Origin: Nocardioides silvaticus
GTDB taxonomy: Bacteria; Actinomycetota; Actinomycetes; Propionibacteriales; Nocardioidaceae
DNA: 64,000 bases
Assembly (NCBI RefSeq): GCF_003160695.1
Contig: NZ_QGDD01000002.1
Coordinates: 610,973-674,972 of the forward strand
Direction of reading: 5' to 3'
The notes beneath the pieces are model-generated. The model did not search any database. It was not told the origin of the DNA and worked only from the letters and a program-made list of their open reading frames with translations. Positions 63,954 to 64,000 of the stretch are shown here, piece by piece; the stretch's first letter is position 1, and each line of letters begins with the position of its first letter. The position numbers were made by a program, and so were the translations under genes.

Positions 63954-64000
63954 GGCAAGTGTTCGGCCTATTAGTACCGGTCGGCTGGGCATTGCTGCTG
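63954..64000 (-). rRNA. rrl: 23S ribosomal RNA, 3' end (partial)
   Basis: Only the last 47 nt are in the window. The minus strand reads CAGCAGCAATGCCCAGCC, then GACCGGTACTAATAGGCCGA, and ends ACACTTGCC, the 3' terminus of actinobacterial 23S rRNA. The rest of the gene lies beyond position 64000. Confidence 0.9.

Overview
The window is a stretch of a high-GC actinobacterial chromosome, most likely a member of the Nocardioidaceae (Nocardioides-like). I infer this from the roughly 70 percent GC content, from two long gene orders that match Mycobacterium tuberculosis loci (Rv1822-Rv1832 and Rv1692-Rv1713), from actinobacterial LexA boxes of the form TCGAAC-N4-GTTCGA, and from frequent leaderless-type starts in which TANNNT lies 6-7 nt before ATG or GTG. 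I saw no phage, insertion sequence or CRISPR array. Almost everything is intact core genome.

Layout. 1-4152: tldD-pmbA protease pair and a zinc alcohol dehydrogenase. 4237-7301: gcvP behind a glycine riboswitch. 7353-8420: a nucleotide-sugar-epimerase-like protein. 8423-18375: a long minus-strand run, read from high to low coordinates: acetoacetyl-CoA synthetase, two CNNM/HlyC membrane proteins, a CDP-alcohol phosphatidyltransferase, DUF881-Sbp-DUF881, gcvH, a GarA-like FHA protein, FtsR (MerR), a bifunctional-nuclease family protein and a second MerR. 18400-24520: a class III cyclase-FHA protein next to three overlapping genes that each carry a cyclic-nucleotide-binding (CNB) domain fused to an enzyme: NDH-2, a patatin lipase, and a CoA-acylating aldehyde dehydrogenase. 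I regard this as the most interesting part of the window. 24579-31109: a lipoprotein and a small membrane protein, a PAS-GGDEF-EAL protein, tRNA-Pro, a membrane histidine kinase, a PAS/degenerate-DHp/receiver protein and a second lipoprotein.

31092-41451 holds the SOS mutasome in two pieces. A DUF222-HNH gene and dnaE2 sit behind one near-ideal promoter whose 17-bp spacer contains a LexA box. imuA'-imuB, followed by an F420-type oxidoreductase, sit behind a second promoter containing a 28-bp palindromic LexA box. Between them lie a methyltransferase, an MBL-fold hydrolase, small hypothetical genes and a cluster of Nocardioides-type interspersed repeats.

41454-61991 is the conserved Rv1692-Rv1713-like run on the minus strand: HAD-IIA phosphatase, a small ORF, tlyA, nadK, recN, pyrG, NUDIX, ald, xerD, DUF3516 helicase, parA, a small RHH-like gene, scpA, scpB, rluB, AraC/VOC genes, tyrA, cmk, acyltransferase, der. 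The window ends with a DUF1015 protein, an SSB-like protein, a multi-hairpin rRNA terminator, 5S rRNA and the 3' end of 23S rRNA, with the rRNA operon on the minus strand.

Functional themes: glycine cleavage (gcvP, gcvH), envelope lipid synthesis, cyclic-nucleotide and c-di-GMP signalling, SOS mutagenesis, and chromosome segregation and recombination (parA, scpAB, xerD, recN). Start codons were chosen from ribosome binding sites, leaderless -10 elements or stop/start overlap, and the reason is given in each entry.
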